The notes under the pieces were generated by a model that was not told the DNA's origin, did no database searches, and worked only from the letters and a program-made list of their open reading frames with translations. A DNA stretch of 64,000 nucleotides from Tamarix chinensis (taxonomy: Eukaryota > Streptophyta > Magnoliopsida > Caryophyllales > Tamaricaceae). Below are positions 1 to 11,987 of the stretch, in pieces (position 1 is the stretch's first letter; each line of letters opens with the position of its first letter). The position numbers and the translations under genes were made by a program. The stretch is from assembly GCA_030549775.1 (NCBI GenBank), contig CM060171.1:2906001-2970000 (forward strand), in the 5' to 3' direction.

Positions 1-1655
1 GTGGTCACGTACTATAATAAATTAATAATAGTTTATTATTAATAATTTTGTATGATTATTGAATATTGCTTAGTTAAGTAATTTTTAATATTAATTAAAT
101 TAATACATGATTAATATTAATAGATGGATAATAAACAATTGTTATAGTGTTAATTTATTGTAAATTTGTATAAATATATTATAACGATAATTTATTACTA
201 ATAACTTTAATATTATAGATTAGGCATCCAAAAAATCAATTCATAATAATTTAAAATTGGCTAAGAGGAGAAGTAGTATTTATTTAATATGAAGAAGAGT
301 TAGATACTTAAATACTTATATTTAGTATATATATATTATTTTCTTTATTTAACGTACATAGGTTATAGTATATACATAATAATTTAAATGTGTTTGTGTT
401 ATATTAAAAACTCATCATCACCTATATAATTTTATAGAGTAATTTAGTATTTAGTATTCTTTATTTAGTGGATATGGAATATTTAAATAATTTATGTTAA
501 ATTATATTGCTAACATGTTATAATATTATCTATGTTTTATTAATTACCTAACTAATCTTCTTAAGTTATGCTTTCTAGTTTTTATTAATTAGCTATTATT
601 TATTAGTTTAATAATATATTATTATGTTATTATTTTTTATATGCTACATATATGAATTGTTTAAATAAAATATTAATACTTAGGCTAATAATGATGTGAT
701 ATTAATAATTAATTAAATTATTATATGGATAAATTAATACTTATAATTATCAGAATTTAAATATATTGTTAATATATGCAGTTATGTACATGTGGTCACG
801 TACTATAATAAATTAATAATAGTTTATTATTAATAATTTTGTATGATTATTGAATATTGCTTAGTTAAGTAATTTTTAATATTAATTAAATTAATACATG
901 ATTAATATTAATAGATGGATAATAAACAATTGTTATAGTGTTAATTTATTGTAAATTTGTATAAATATATTATAACGATAATTTATTACTAATAACTTTA
1001 ATATTATAGATTAGGCATCCAAAAAATCAATTCATAATAATTTAAAATTGGCTAAGAGGAGAAGTAGTATTTATTTAATATGAAGAAGAGTTAGATACTT
1101 AAATACTTATATTTAGTATATATATATTATTTTCTTTATTTAACGTACATAGGTTATAGTATATACATAATAATTTAAATGTGTTTGTGTTATATTAAAA
1201 ACTCATCATCACCTATATAATTTTATAGAGTAATTTAGTATTTAGTATTCTTTATTTAGTGGATATGGAATATTTAAATAATTTATGTTAAATTATATTG
1301 CTAACATGTTATAATATTATCTATGTTTTATTAATTACCTAACTAATCTTCTTAAGTTATGCTTTCTAGTTTTTATTAATTAGCTATTATTTATTAGTTT
1401 AATAATATATTATTATGTTATTATTTTTTATATGCTACATATATGAATTGTTTAAATAAAATATTAATACTTAGGCTAATAATGATGTGATATTAATAAT
1501 TAATTAAATTAGTATATGGATAAATTAATACTTATATTTAGTATATATATTATTTTCTTTATTTAATGTATATAGGTTATAGTATATACATAATAATTTA
1601 AGTGTGTTTGTGTTATATGAAAAACTCATCATCACCTATATAATTCTATAAGTAA
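1..1655. repeat. 791-bp tandem repeat upstream of the hAT transposase
   Basis: Bases 1-791 recur from 792 to about 1536, nearly identical where compared (an obvious difference is TTAT versus TAGT near 1510). The second copy then jumps at about 1536 into a partial third copy (to about 1655) that matches 313-440 more loosely. The sequence is very AT-rich with no coding potential. It lies in the 5' subterminal or leader part of the hAT element. The near-identity indicates a recent duplication or an assembly artefact. Confidence 0.9.
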
Positions 1656-1759
1656 TTACTAATTATAGTTCACTTACTAATTATAGTTACCCTATACTTT
1701 TATAGTTCACTTACTAATTATAGCTACTCTATATATTTTCAGATATATTATTAGTAAAC

Positions 1760-4700
1760 ATGTCTCGTCGAACAAGTAGTGATGATAATGCTAGTGGTGC
1801 TGGTATGGTTAGAGATGCTGCATGGAATTTTGGAGAGTCTGTGGATGGAAGTCGGCAAAAAATTAAGTGTGTTTTTTGTGGCAAAGTTATTAATGGAGGA
1901 ATTACACGGCTGAAAGAACATTTAGGTCATGTGAAAGGAAATGTAGCAAAATGTGATCAAGTGTCAACTGAAGTACGACGAAATATGGAACAAATGTTAC
2001 AGCAAATGAAAAAGAATAAGATGGAAAAGAAGAGAAGGGACATTATTATCGAAGGAGAAATTACAAGAACGACACTAGGTGGTGATGAAGAATATGAAGA
2101 AGAATAAGATTTTCAAGTGACTTTAAGGAGGAGTAGGTTTGAAGCAGATTTAGAATATGAACAAAAAATGTATAGGGCAACACATCATGAATATTATCAT
2201 GAAGGTGGAAGCAGTCGCCAACAACCTTCTCGAGCAATGGGTCGCTCATCTAGCTTAAATGTAAGAGGAAGCCAGGGTTCATATGGGCATGTACCTTCAT
2301 CGACTCCTTCTGAAAGATTAGCAGCTATGAATGTTTCTTTAGAAAGAGAACAACAAATGAAGAAACAGACCAAAATCAATATGGGTACGAAGGCCTATAA
2401 GAGTCTTAAAGGAAAGTTGAGAAAGGCATGGGGAAACTGGATTACTCATAATAAAGTACAATTCGGTGCAATATAATCCCCATTTACGAAGCCATTGATG
2501 ACAACTATTCGTGAAGTAGGAGATCGTGTGCCACCACCCACCGCTTATGAGATTTCAGAGGTATATCTAAAGGAACAATATCAGTCACTAAAGGAATGGA
2601 TCGGTTCTTTGTCACCACAATGGAAGCAATGGGGAGTTACCATCATGTGTGATGGATGGACTGGGCCAAGTAAAATACATCTTATTAACTTTTTGATTTA
2701 CTCCAAATGTGGGACAGTTTTCCATAAATCTGTTGATGCGACCCATGTTCCATCCAAGGATGCAGATTATTACTTTATGCTGATGAAAAAGGTGGTTGAG
2801 GAAGTTGGTCCAGAAATAGTTGTACAAGTCGTGACAGATAATGAAGCTGCGATCAAGGCCGGAGGAAAGAAATTGATGCAAGAGTTTCCACATCTGTATT
2901 GGACAGGTTGTGCTACTCATTGTATAGATCTTATATTGGCTGATATTTCAAAGAAGAGTAACATTCACAAAATACTTGAAATGGCTCAAAGTATCACTCA
3001 ATTCATATACAGATATGATAAAGTGGTGGCCATAATGTTATAGTTTACAGATGATCGTCAGCTTCTTCGACCTGGCATAACTAGATTCGCTACCAACTTT
3101 ATTGCATTGGAGAGTATTGTGAAGCATAAGCATAATCTCATAAATATGTGGGAGTCAGAACAATGGAAGCGTACCAAATATGATCAAATGAATGATGATC
3201 ACGCAACCAAAGTTCGAGACATTATTCTCCAACTCACAGAAGAAGGAAGAAAGTTCTGGACTAAGGCCATTGATGTTCTTAAGGTGCAAGAGCCTCTTGT
3301 AAAGGTTCTAAGACTAGTGGATGGAGATGAGAAACCAACAATGGGATTTTTCTATGAAGCAATGGAGAGAGCAAAATTAGCCATAAAAAATAATTGTCGA
3401 TACTGGGATCGTTATTGGAAAATCATTGATAATAGATGGAACTTTCAGCTTCACCACGATTTACATGCTGCAGGTAAAATTTCTTTTTATTTATATTTTA
3501 TTTAGTAAAGTACCTACTGAATATCGATGTAAAATATATTACTAAATTCTTATTTAATTTACATGTGAGTTTTAAAAGGATATTTCCTCAACCCTCAATT
3601 TGCATACGGAATTCATAGAAATGATATTAGAGAGGATCGATAAGTGATGAGAGGGTTGAAAAAAGTGATACAAAGGCTCGAGCCAAACATTGATAATCAA
3701 ATTCAAGTTTTCAATGAGGTAAACTTAACTTGTGATACATTTCCTTGTATAGAATAATAATGATAACTTATTATTTTAACTTTAATGTATAGCTGGATAT
3801 ATATAGTCTTAAACAACAAGACTTCAGTGACACTACAGCACAAAGAGCCATTAAATTCACCAATCCAGGTACTTAGTACTTACATTATATATCTTCTTAA
3901 TGTTTGATGGATATAACTTATAACTTTATACTAATTATAAAACCTTATAATTCCAGCTGAATGGTGGAATATATATGGTGATTCTGCTCCACATCTTAAG
4001 AGGATTGCAATGAAAGTCTTAAGTGCTACTACCTCCTCATCAAATTGTGAAAGAAATTGGAGCACTTTCAGTTTGATGCATACGAAATCTAGAAACAGGT
4101 TGAAGTATAGAAAACTGAATCTTCTCGTCTACGTACATTACAACTTAAGGCTACAAATAAGAGGTTTTACGAGAAAGAGCCAAGCTGAGATGGAAAAATC
4201 ATATAATCCTATTAATTTGGATTATATATTTCGTGAAGATGATGTTTTGAATCCTTGGTTAGAAGAACTAGAGGATCCTTTGCTTGATACTAGAGATGGA
4301 AATAATCAAACATCTTCATGGAATGACTTGGATGATGATGATATTGATGATGATGATAATGAAGTTCAAGGAGGTAGTAGTAGCTTTCAAGCACCAGAAC
4401 TAGGAGAAGATCCTCCAATTCAATATGGTGTTGTTCATCACTCCCAAGCTACAAATGAACCTAGTGGCGCATCTCATGGTTCTCATCTGAGTATGAGTGA
4501 TGATGATAACGACGATGATGGTAGTGGCGGTGGTGGTAGTGGTGGTGGTGGTGTTGGAGTAGGAGGGGATACATATGGATATGATAGCATTGGAGCATAT
4601 GGACAAAGTAACTCTGCTTTTCATGGACATGGTGATGATCCACTAACTTATAGTCGTGGTAGAAGAGGTGATAGAAGCTCAAGTGGTCGCCACTCAGCTT

Positions 4701-5158
4701 ACGCTGATCAAAGATTCCATCAATTTGATTATGGTGCCTATCAACCTTTTGAATCCGTGCCTCCTCATCCCATGCATGGACACTATGGTCGTAGCACATC
4801 TAGTTGGTCGGAGACAGAGAGATATCAAGGACAAAATCCATATTTTGATTATCAATCTTCCTCCTCCAGCTATAACAACTACAGAAATACTAGGATACCA
4901 TTAGTACGACCACAAAATCCACATCCAAATGACTATTACTATCATTCAAATCAAAATCAAAACCCAGAGCATCCATCTCAACCTGACGTACAAGATGATA
5001 GTTCTTCTTCTTCAACACAATATCCACAATTTCACTTCTCATTTTCTAATTTTGGAACACTTAATATAGGAGATGTTCACAATGACTATAGCGTTCATTA
5101 TAGACCAGACCAACAAGATGATTACGAAGATCCTCCACGACACTCTGTTTGGTGGTAG
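1760..5158 (+). pseudogene. hAT transposase (BED finger, DUF659, hAT C-terminal dimerisation), with in-frame stops
   Basis: The transposase would cut and paste the surrounding element. Exons read as 1760-3473, 3579-3718, 3793-3868 and 3957-5158, all with GT-AG borders. Domain order: an N-terminal BED-type zinc finger (residues about 20-70, with CVFCGK and a later H...C pair), an Arg/Ser-rich linker, the DUF659 part of the RNase-H-like core (CDGWT and TDNEAA, the usual positions of catalytic acidic residues), a segment with YFLNPQF, and the C-terminal dimerisation domain with CERNWSTF. A roughly 280-residue Asp/Gly/Ser/Tyr/Gln-rich tail follows. Exon 1 has three in-frame stops (2105, 2474, 3041) but no frameshift, and exon 2 has one near 3640. 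At 3041 the TAG could derive from CAG by C-to-T change. The copy is inactive but only lightly decayed. Confidence 0.9.
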
Positions 5159-6132
5159 CTATTGACCTATTGTGGAACATTTTATGTACTAATAATTTAT
5201 TGTTCCTCATTTATTATATATACATTACACTAAGTTACTATTACATGCTTGAATTGTAATAAAGTATTGTTGTTTATTAGCTTTGCATCTACTAGACTAC
5301 CATAAAATAACATGCCTTGTTTATCAAATAAATAATTAAAAATATATTTCAAAATCAACATGTGATTTGTACAAATACTCTGAGCATACCCAGGAGAATA
5401 AACAATGAGGTACACATACCACTTAATTGTAGCTCTACTAAGAATAATTAAAAATGAAGTAGGTATATTACAAAATGGTTTCTCTACCTAATCAAAAGTT
5501 TTGATCTAGAACTGAAGGTCTACAAAACAATTTTACAAGCAAATCATTGTGCATATTTTTTAATCTGTACAACTAAACCATTAGTATATACATGTTTAGA
5601 ATCAAATGAAGACTTCATTCCTTGTTCTCCAAACTCCAATCTCCATACTAGGTAAGTGGCAGAAGCTAGGACTCGGAGCCTCGGACAAAAGTGATGAACT
5701 TGAAAGTCTGGAACAGTAGAACCTCTTTAACTTCTTCTAAGAGCTCCAATTACACTATACACGATTGTTATTGTACAACCTTTTGCAATACCAAGCCAAG
5801 ACCTGATCTCCTTCCAAACACACACAACAATAGAACAATCAAAGAAGAGGTGAGTGTCAGAATCATGAGAAATAACTCAAATAAGTCATTACAAGGCAAA
5901 AGTAGTGTTGTTAGAATAATTTAACATATAATAAGTCATTTAAAGACTTCTAATATAACATATAACCTTCATGTATAGTTGTATAAGTAATTAAATGATG
6001 AATAAACAACATTTCTACTATATTGTGAAAAAAAAATCAGAAATCACGCCGCGACGGCCGCGACACATAATTTATCGACCTCGACACTCCAATACCGCAA
6101 CACCGCGGCCGCGACCGCGGTTTTATTGTATG
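5159..6132. other. 3' noncoding and subterminal region of the hAT element
   Basis: This is AT-rich sequence after the transposase stop, passing into GC-rich subterminal DNA at 6048-6118. Segments at about 5240-5320 and 5910-6130 can be aligned by eye to 50620-50690 and 50690-50921, the right half of the intronic MITE. The short open frames here are not conserved and I reject them as genes. Confidence 0.7.
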
Positions 6133-8122
6133 CTCTGCATTGTCCGTTGGACTTGCAGTTGTGTTCCTTGTTATCATGGTGGGGATTTCAGTTATGAAGC
6201 TTGTTACCGGAGGCATTACAATGCCGAGATTGCTGCCTGAAATTACTGATTTGGCATCGTTCTGGAAACTCTTCACTTCTGTTCCAGTTATTGTAACTGC
6301 ATATGTCTGCCACTACAATGGTAAGTAAGCTGCTGACTGCTGTTGCTTTGTTTTTGGGAGAGGCAATGTTGGGTCCAAAGCATTGTAAGAACTTGGCAAT
6401 AGTTTTATTATGGGAATTGGGAAATCCTGTTTGTTTACTTGCCAAACAGGGGATTGTCTATCGATGTCATCCATCATTTGTCCTAAGTTTTTTACTCAAT
6501 CTTTAAGGTTGACATGCTTTATAAATTCTGAATGTTGCAGTTCACTCAATTGACAATGAACTTGAGGACTCCGCACAGATGAAATCAGTTGTTCGAACAT
6601 CACTTGCTCTTTGTTCCGCTATCTACATTATGACAAGCTTCTTTGGGTTCCTTCTGTTTGGTAATGGAACACTAGATGATGTTCTTGCAAACTTCGATAG
6701 AGACATTGGAATTTCATACAGCAACCTGCTGAATGATGCTGTTCGCATTAGCTATGCTGCCCACCTGGTGCTTGTGTTCCCTGTTGTTTTCTATAAATTG
6801 AGGTTGAACTTTGACGGTCTCCTATTTCCCTCATCAAGGCCTTTGGTATCGGACAATAAGAGATTTGCACTTAACTACGATTGGCCTCCTCAGTCTTATC
6901 TTTCTTGGAGCCACTTTCATTCCCAGCATCTGGGATGCTTTCCAGTTTACTGGTGCTACTGCTGCAGTGTGCCTCGGGTTCATCTTCCCTGCTTCGATTG
7001 CCTTAAGGTAAGGGCTTCTTCCAGAGTTATCCTTTGCCATCGACAAGTTCTCATTGAGTCTCTGTGATTTTGAAGGAAATGAAGCATATATAGCCTGTTT
7101 CATCTTGATTTGTGTAACTGTGATGAACTAGAGTTTGGAGATTCACACGAAATCATACATGTACAATTCTTTCAGCATGATTATTGACCATCCCCATGCT
7201 GATCCTGAACTTCATCGCCTTGTTATTTGATCATTGTAAGGGCTGACGACAACAGATCTACAGCTAATGAAAAAAATATAACAATGAAATTGAGAAGTCG
7301 GTGGTGTCTTTTTTATTTTATTTATTTTATTTTAAGATTCCTTGGGGTGCAGTGATGTTTAGATCAACCAGATGGATTCCTGAAAAAAGAAACAAGGATG
7401 ATCATTTTGGAGTAACGGATGGAAGTCGTTGGGATTTAGATCAATTTCTGGTATTGTCATTTGCATATAGTCCTAAACCTTGTGCGTTTGACCTGGTGAT
7501 GGGAATCCATGCATGCTGTTTTAATTAGTGTTACCACCATTCCTGATGGGGAGAGATGATGACTTTCTTTGCTTTTTCGTAGGCTTACATTTCTGATGAC
7601 TGTTAATTCTTATGGTGTCAGCTTCAAACCTTCTCTGTGCCACTTTAGAATTCCATCTAGCTGGTTTAAAAAAATTGCTATGCATATACATCTTAACTGC
7701 AAGCATATGATCCAATGATTGTCATATTGATCAATCTTCAAAGCTTTGAGTGTATGAGACTTGCCAGTTTGATTCATGCTTCTTGTTTGCTGCCATTATT
7801 TGATATGCCACCCTTTAAGCATTCATTTTTGTGCTGAGGTCCTAGACTCTACAAATTCATTTCTTGTTCAAAACTGACGAGGGTGCATTTTTAACCAATC
7901 TTTGTTCATCTTGACAATTATTATTTCTTTAACCAATCTTAACCGTGATACGTGTTATTTGATGATATTAGGGACCGCCATGAGATAGGACTGAAGAAGG
8001 AGAAGTACCTGAGCATTTTGATGATTAGTCTTGCTGTGTTCTCCAATGTTGTGGCAATTTATAGCGATGCTTATGCACTCATTAAGAGGAATCCTACTGG
8101 ACCTGCAGATCGAGCTCTCTGA
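6133..8122 (+). pseudogene. Vacuolar amino-acid transporter AVT6-like, 3' fragment (copy 1), split by hAT and frameshifted
   Basis: This belongs to the amino acid/auxin permease (Aa_trans, SLC38-like) family; known AVT6 proteins export amino acids from the vacuole. Visible exons are 6133-6320, 6541-7007 and 7972-8122 (stop TGA). They correspond to exons 3 (partial), 4 and 5 of the paralogue at 10118. The first coding bases read S-A-L-S-V, a conserved membrane-segment start, directly after the hAT right end; exons 1-2 are absent and presumably lie beyond the left edge of the window. Family motifs include YVCHYNG, FFGFLLFG and FIPSIWDAFQFTGAT. An extra base near 6870 shifts the frame between RFAL and the following TTIGLL. 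The C-terminus ends RNPTGPADRAL. The locus is broken twice and should be nonfunctional as shown. Confidence 0.88.
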
Positions 8123-9170
8123 TGCTGGCTGGATCAGTTACAGTTAAGAGTGAGAATGTGAGATCAATGCTTGTGGATCATATATGGTGGTTTTATAGAG
8201 AAACCTGAAAGATTTATTGGTAATGATATAAGTTGCTGATAGATTATAGTTTTAAGATGACTCCTAAAACACTGCACATTCTCATCTCCTACCCTTCCTT
8301 GTAAAATGCACAGTTGAATCAATCATCTGATGGTTAGATTGAAAAATGTAGAAATGGTTTTGATTGTATAGTATGATAAACAGATTGCTGTTGGTTGTTT
8401 TCTCAGCATTTTTTTGTGTTACACGTCAAATTTGAGTTGCTGGATATTATTATTATAATGAAAAAAAATAGTATTTTTTTTTTGTTAGTTTCTAATTTCT
8501 AAACTTGGCTCCTGGCTCCTAATGATGATCCTAATCATCACCAAGTCACATGATTTAGACTATTGCATTATTTTATTTTATTTTTCCCTTTCGGATGAAA
8601 GGCAGTTGAGAAGTATTTTGGGTCTTGCCTCTTCATTTACCTTAAGCGGCTTTTGACTAATATATTATATAGTTTTTTGAATATAAATTGTACGTGTATA
8701 ATCCAATTTTTGTTAGCTGAAAACCTATAACTCCGTGGGTGCTCATAAAATATATATTATTCATTGGGCATCTGAAATATTCACAACTACATACATTTTG
8801 TCACGCTTGTCTTGCCTCTGTAAGTCAGCTTTCTATTTTTGACAAATGGTAAGTATAAAGAAATAAATAAAAAAGATTTCTTCAAACAATTAGATTCATA
8901 AAGTTATTAAATGAGATTTGAGATATTCCCAAGCTACTTTAAGGGGGGAAAAAGGAGTGGGAAGTTGAAGGGTCAGCAAAAGGCACACCTGAAGTTTTGT
9001 TTCTTCAGGTTCTAAATCGCCAACTCCAGCAGTGAAGGCAGATGAAGAGCATATTTCAAGTGGAATGCATGCTGCAGCAGGACTAATAAAAAAATAGTAC
9101 TAATATACTGAATACTGCTTCTGCTCTCCTGTAACAATAATCATACAATTTTTTTGATTAGTAGTAGTAG
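8123..9170. other. Spacer downstream of AVT6 copy 1
   Basis: The first 200-350 bases are probably the 3' UTR of copy 1. The rest is AT-rich with no convincing gene or RNA. Confidence 0.5.
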
Positions 9171-9402
9171 CAGTGATGCACGGGGACGTCACCCTGTCCA
9201 AAATAAGTTTTCTCTTTCAAAAATTTTTTAGTATCAGAATTTATATTAAAATTATTTAATTAATTTTTTATTAAAATAAATTATTAATGATTAAAATTAA
9301 CTAATATATAATTTTTTTTATATTTTCTACCATCTCTGTTTCGTAAATTTTTTAAAAATAAAGTTTTTACATTTTTTTCTGTCCCGTTTTCGTGCAATAC
9401 TG
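9171..9402. mobile_element. hAT-type MITE upstream of AVT6 copy 2
   Basis: The left end CAGTGATGCACGGGGACG pairs imperfectly with the right end, which on the minus strand begins CAGTATTGCACGAAAACG. Length is 232 bp with an AT-rich, noncoding centre. Flanks AGTAGTAG and AATTGTAG agree at 5 of 8 positions, consistent with an old 8-bp target duplication. The CAG...GCACGGGGACG terminus resembles a common plant hAT MITE type. Confidence 0.65.
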
Positions 9403-10117
9403 AATTGTAGTATTAATAATAAATGAATTAATAGATAGATAAATAAAATAATAATAATAATAATAATATTGTTATTCTGGTCGCCATCAGCCGTGGCAGC
9501 TGATGCAGCAACCTATCACAGCTCCGTTGCTGGAAAAAGGAGAGGAAGTTTGAATGACAGTTGGCGGTTAGGGCCTACTTTCTCCGACTCAGCTTCATCA
9601 ACGAACTATTCCAACTTTCATCTCATCCCATGGCTTTTTCTTATTAAGTACGGCAACCGCTCACCGCATAGTCGCCACACTAACAATTTGTTTTTGGGTC
9701 TTTCAAGTTTTGCTTCTTCTCAAGTTTCTCTCTATCGTCACTATACCTCTTCTTCAAGTTCGAAGAGGTTCCTTGTATTTGATTTATCTTTTATCGATCA
9801 ATACAAGAGTTTTGTGTATAGCACATTTTCTTCTGATTTGCTTTATCATTTTCAAGTAATTGAAGCTTGAATTTGTTTTCAACCTTCAATTACTTGTGAG
9901 CAACTATTCCCTGCAGATATACAGGAACCTTCCAGCAATAACTGTCTTTCAACTTCTGATTATCGTAAATTCGAGTTCTTGTGCAGATATCGTTTCAGCA
10001 ATTGTGGAAAAATAAGGTTTTGTGGTATTTAAATTTGTTTTGGTGTTTCCAACTGCCCCATCCGGCGCCCCCCCAAAAAAAGTCCCTTCTTCATTTGAAG
10101 CCCCAGCAGTTCATAGG
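9403..10117 (+). promoter_or_regulatory. Presumed promoter and 5' leader of AVT6 copy 2
   Basis: This is 715 bp between the MITE and the start codon, with a TAA trinucleotide run (about 9445-9470) and CT-rich leader-like sequence. A 133-codon open frame at 9469-9870 has no recognisable domain and I treat it as chance. No TATA box can be assigned with confidence. Confidence 0.35.
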
Positions 10118-11987
10118 ATGGCGAGTTCAGGAGGAGTTTATATATACGAATCACTGAAAGACACGACACGACCTGATTTCAGCGTGCCATTCTTAAGCGA
10201 CGTAAGAGATGTAGAAGGCGGGGTTTTCGTGCACGAAAAACCGAAGAAGGCTACGTTCATTGGCTCGGTCTCCAATCTATCTTGCACCATAGTTGGTGCC
10301 GGAATCATGAGCTTACCTTATGCTATGAAACTATTAGGTGTTATACCTGGTTTTCTCCTGACGATCTTTGCAGCTTATTTGACCGAGGCCTCCATCGAGC
10401 TCATAATCAGATTTAGTAGAGTGTCGGGGGCTTCCTCATATGGCGATCTTATGGAGAATGCGTTTGGTACGTGGGGGAAGATTCTGCTGCAAATTAGTGT
10501 GATTATCAATAATGTTGGCGTCTTGATCATATATCTTATCATAATAGGTACCGGGCATTTTTCTCTCCTGTCTGTATCACGGTATTTTGGTAGACTTGTA
10601 CATATATATATATATATATATTTCTATTGTTGGTCTGACTTTTGATTTGGTGACGCTACTTGGTCAGAGGATGTGGTTTCTGGTTCGACCTCAAGTGGGG
10701 TTCATTACTCTGGCGTCTTAGAAGAGTGGTTCGGAGAACATTGGTGGACGGGACGAGCTTTTGTGCTGCTGTTCCTGACTTCTCTTATCTTTATCCCCAC
10801 TTCATGGCTTAAGGATATCGGTCAGTAATTTATGGAACCAGAAAACTACGCGTATAATTTGGAAACCGCGTGCCAACTATTTATGTATTTTCATGTCTGT
10901 GAACCTTGGTGATTTTATAATATTCTGTCTGTTTTTTTGCGTTGCGTCGCAGAATCATTGAGCGTCACGTCCGCTATTGCGGTTGCTTTGGCAGTCGCTT
11001 TTATCATCATCGTCGTTGGGATCACCGTTTATAAACTGATTCAAGGGAGCATCGATCAGCCCGCATGGTTTCCTACCATCACTGATTTCTCGTCGTTCTG
11101 CTCACTTTTCACCGCAGTGCCTGTTCTTGTCTGTGCTTATCTCTGCCATTATAACGGTACATTATATATATACACCCACCCTGGACGGCTCTCTTTTTTC
11201 TTCATGTTCAGGAAGTAGGCGGGGAGGAGTATTTCGCTCGAATAATATGTATATCTTCATCCTTCCTTGCAGTTCATTCTCTACAGAACGAGCTTCAGGA
11301 CCCATCTCAAATGGGATCCGTAGTTAAGACTTCGCTTGCCCTCTGTGTATCGATCTATGTAACCCACAGGATTATTTGGGTTCCTCCTATTCGGCGACTC
11401 GACGGCTTCTGATGTCTTATCCAACTTCGACACGGACCTTGGCGTACCTTACAGTTCGGTCCTCAACGACCTTGTTCGCGCCTGTTATGCGGGGCATATT
11501 GTGCTGATATTCCCTATCATTTTCTACCCTCTCCGATTGAACTTTGATGGCCTGCTGTTTCCTAAAGCACGGCCCTTGGGGTCGGATAGCCTGAGATTTG
11601 CATTTGTTACCCTGGGGTTGATTGCTGTTATACTCATCGGAGCGATCTTCGTACCTAGCATTTGGGTTGCTTTCGAGTTCACCGGTGCCACGGCGGGGGC
11701 CATGCTCTTGTTTATATTCCCCGCTGCCGTCGCCCTCAAGTATGATGCAGTACTACTGCTAACGCCACCTAAACCGAGTGCTTTCATTTTAACCCTCGCG
11801 TCTTAGATTAGTGGAGAAACAGACCAACAGGTAATCTCACGAGCTTTCGTTATTTTGTTTTTTCAGGGATTCTCAGGGTATTGCGACCCGGAAGGACAAG
11901 ATACTCGCGGTTGCATTTATTGTCATCGCGGTGTTTGCGGATATTGTGGCCATTTACAGTGATGCGAGCTCTTTGGTTTCCAGTTAG
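10118..11987 (+). pseudogene. AVT6: Vacuolar amino-acid transporter AVT6-like (copy 2), complete five-exon structure with one 1-nt insertion
   Basis: Exons are 10118-10547, 10668-10820, 10953-11156, 11273-11739 and 11867-11987, all GT-AG. The ATG at 10118 opens a cytosolic N-terminus, followed by the first transporter helix with the family signature SCTIVGAGIMSLPYAMK. About ten or eleven hydrophobic segments follow, with YLCHYN, FEFTGATAGAM and a short tail ending YSDASSLVSS. Phases close to about 457 residues, a normal family length, only if one extra base near 11363 (in AACCCACAGG) is removed. As written, exon 4 shifts frame after SIYVT. It is either a recent pseudogene or carries a consensus error. 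It is a tandem paralogue of copy 1 in the same orientation, with the same intron positions where visible. Substrate is inferred from the family only. Confidence 0.9.

Larger units (their letters stand above)
1..6132 (+). mobile_element. hAT superfamily DNA transposon, right-hand part; left end outside window
   Basis: This is a class II element coding for a BED-zinc-finger/DUF659/hAT-dimerisation transposase (1760-5158). The right end is placed at 6132 because the terminal bases, read on the minus strand, begin CATACAAT. The same octamer begins the left end of the related MITE at 50371, where an 8-bp target duplication fixes the border. GC-rich subterminal sequence (6048-6118, repeated CGCGG and CCGCG) is shared with that MITE. 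No matching terminus occurs in 1-1759, so the left end must lie before base 1. The element ends inside an AVT6 exon; the next 8 bases, CTCTGCAT, are the predicted target duplication. The transposase carries in-frame stops, so this copy is non-autonomous today. Confidence 0.85.

Noticed and set aside
4400..4799. Minus-strand His/Thr-rich frames opposite the hAT tail
   Set aside because: Antisense shadows of the Asp/Gly codon runs.
9469..9870. 133-codon frame upstream of AVT6 copy 2
   Set aside because: Ser-rich chance frame in the presumed leader; no domain, no splice support.
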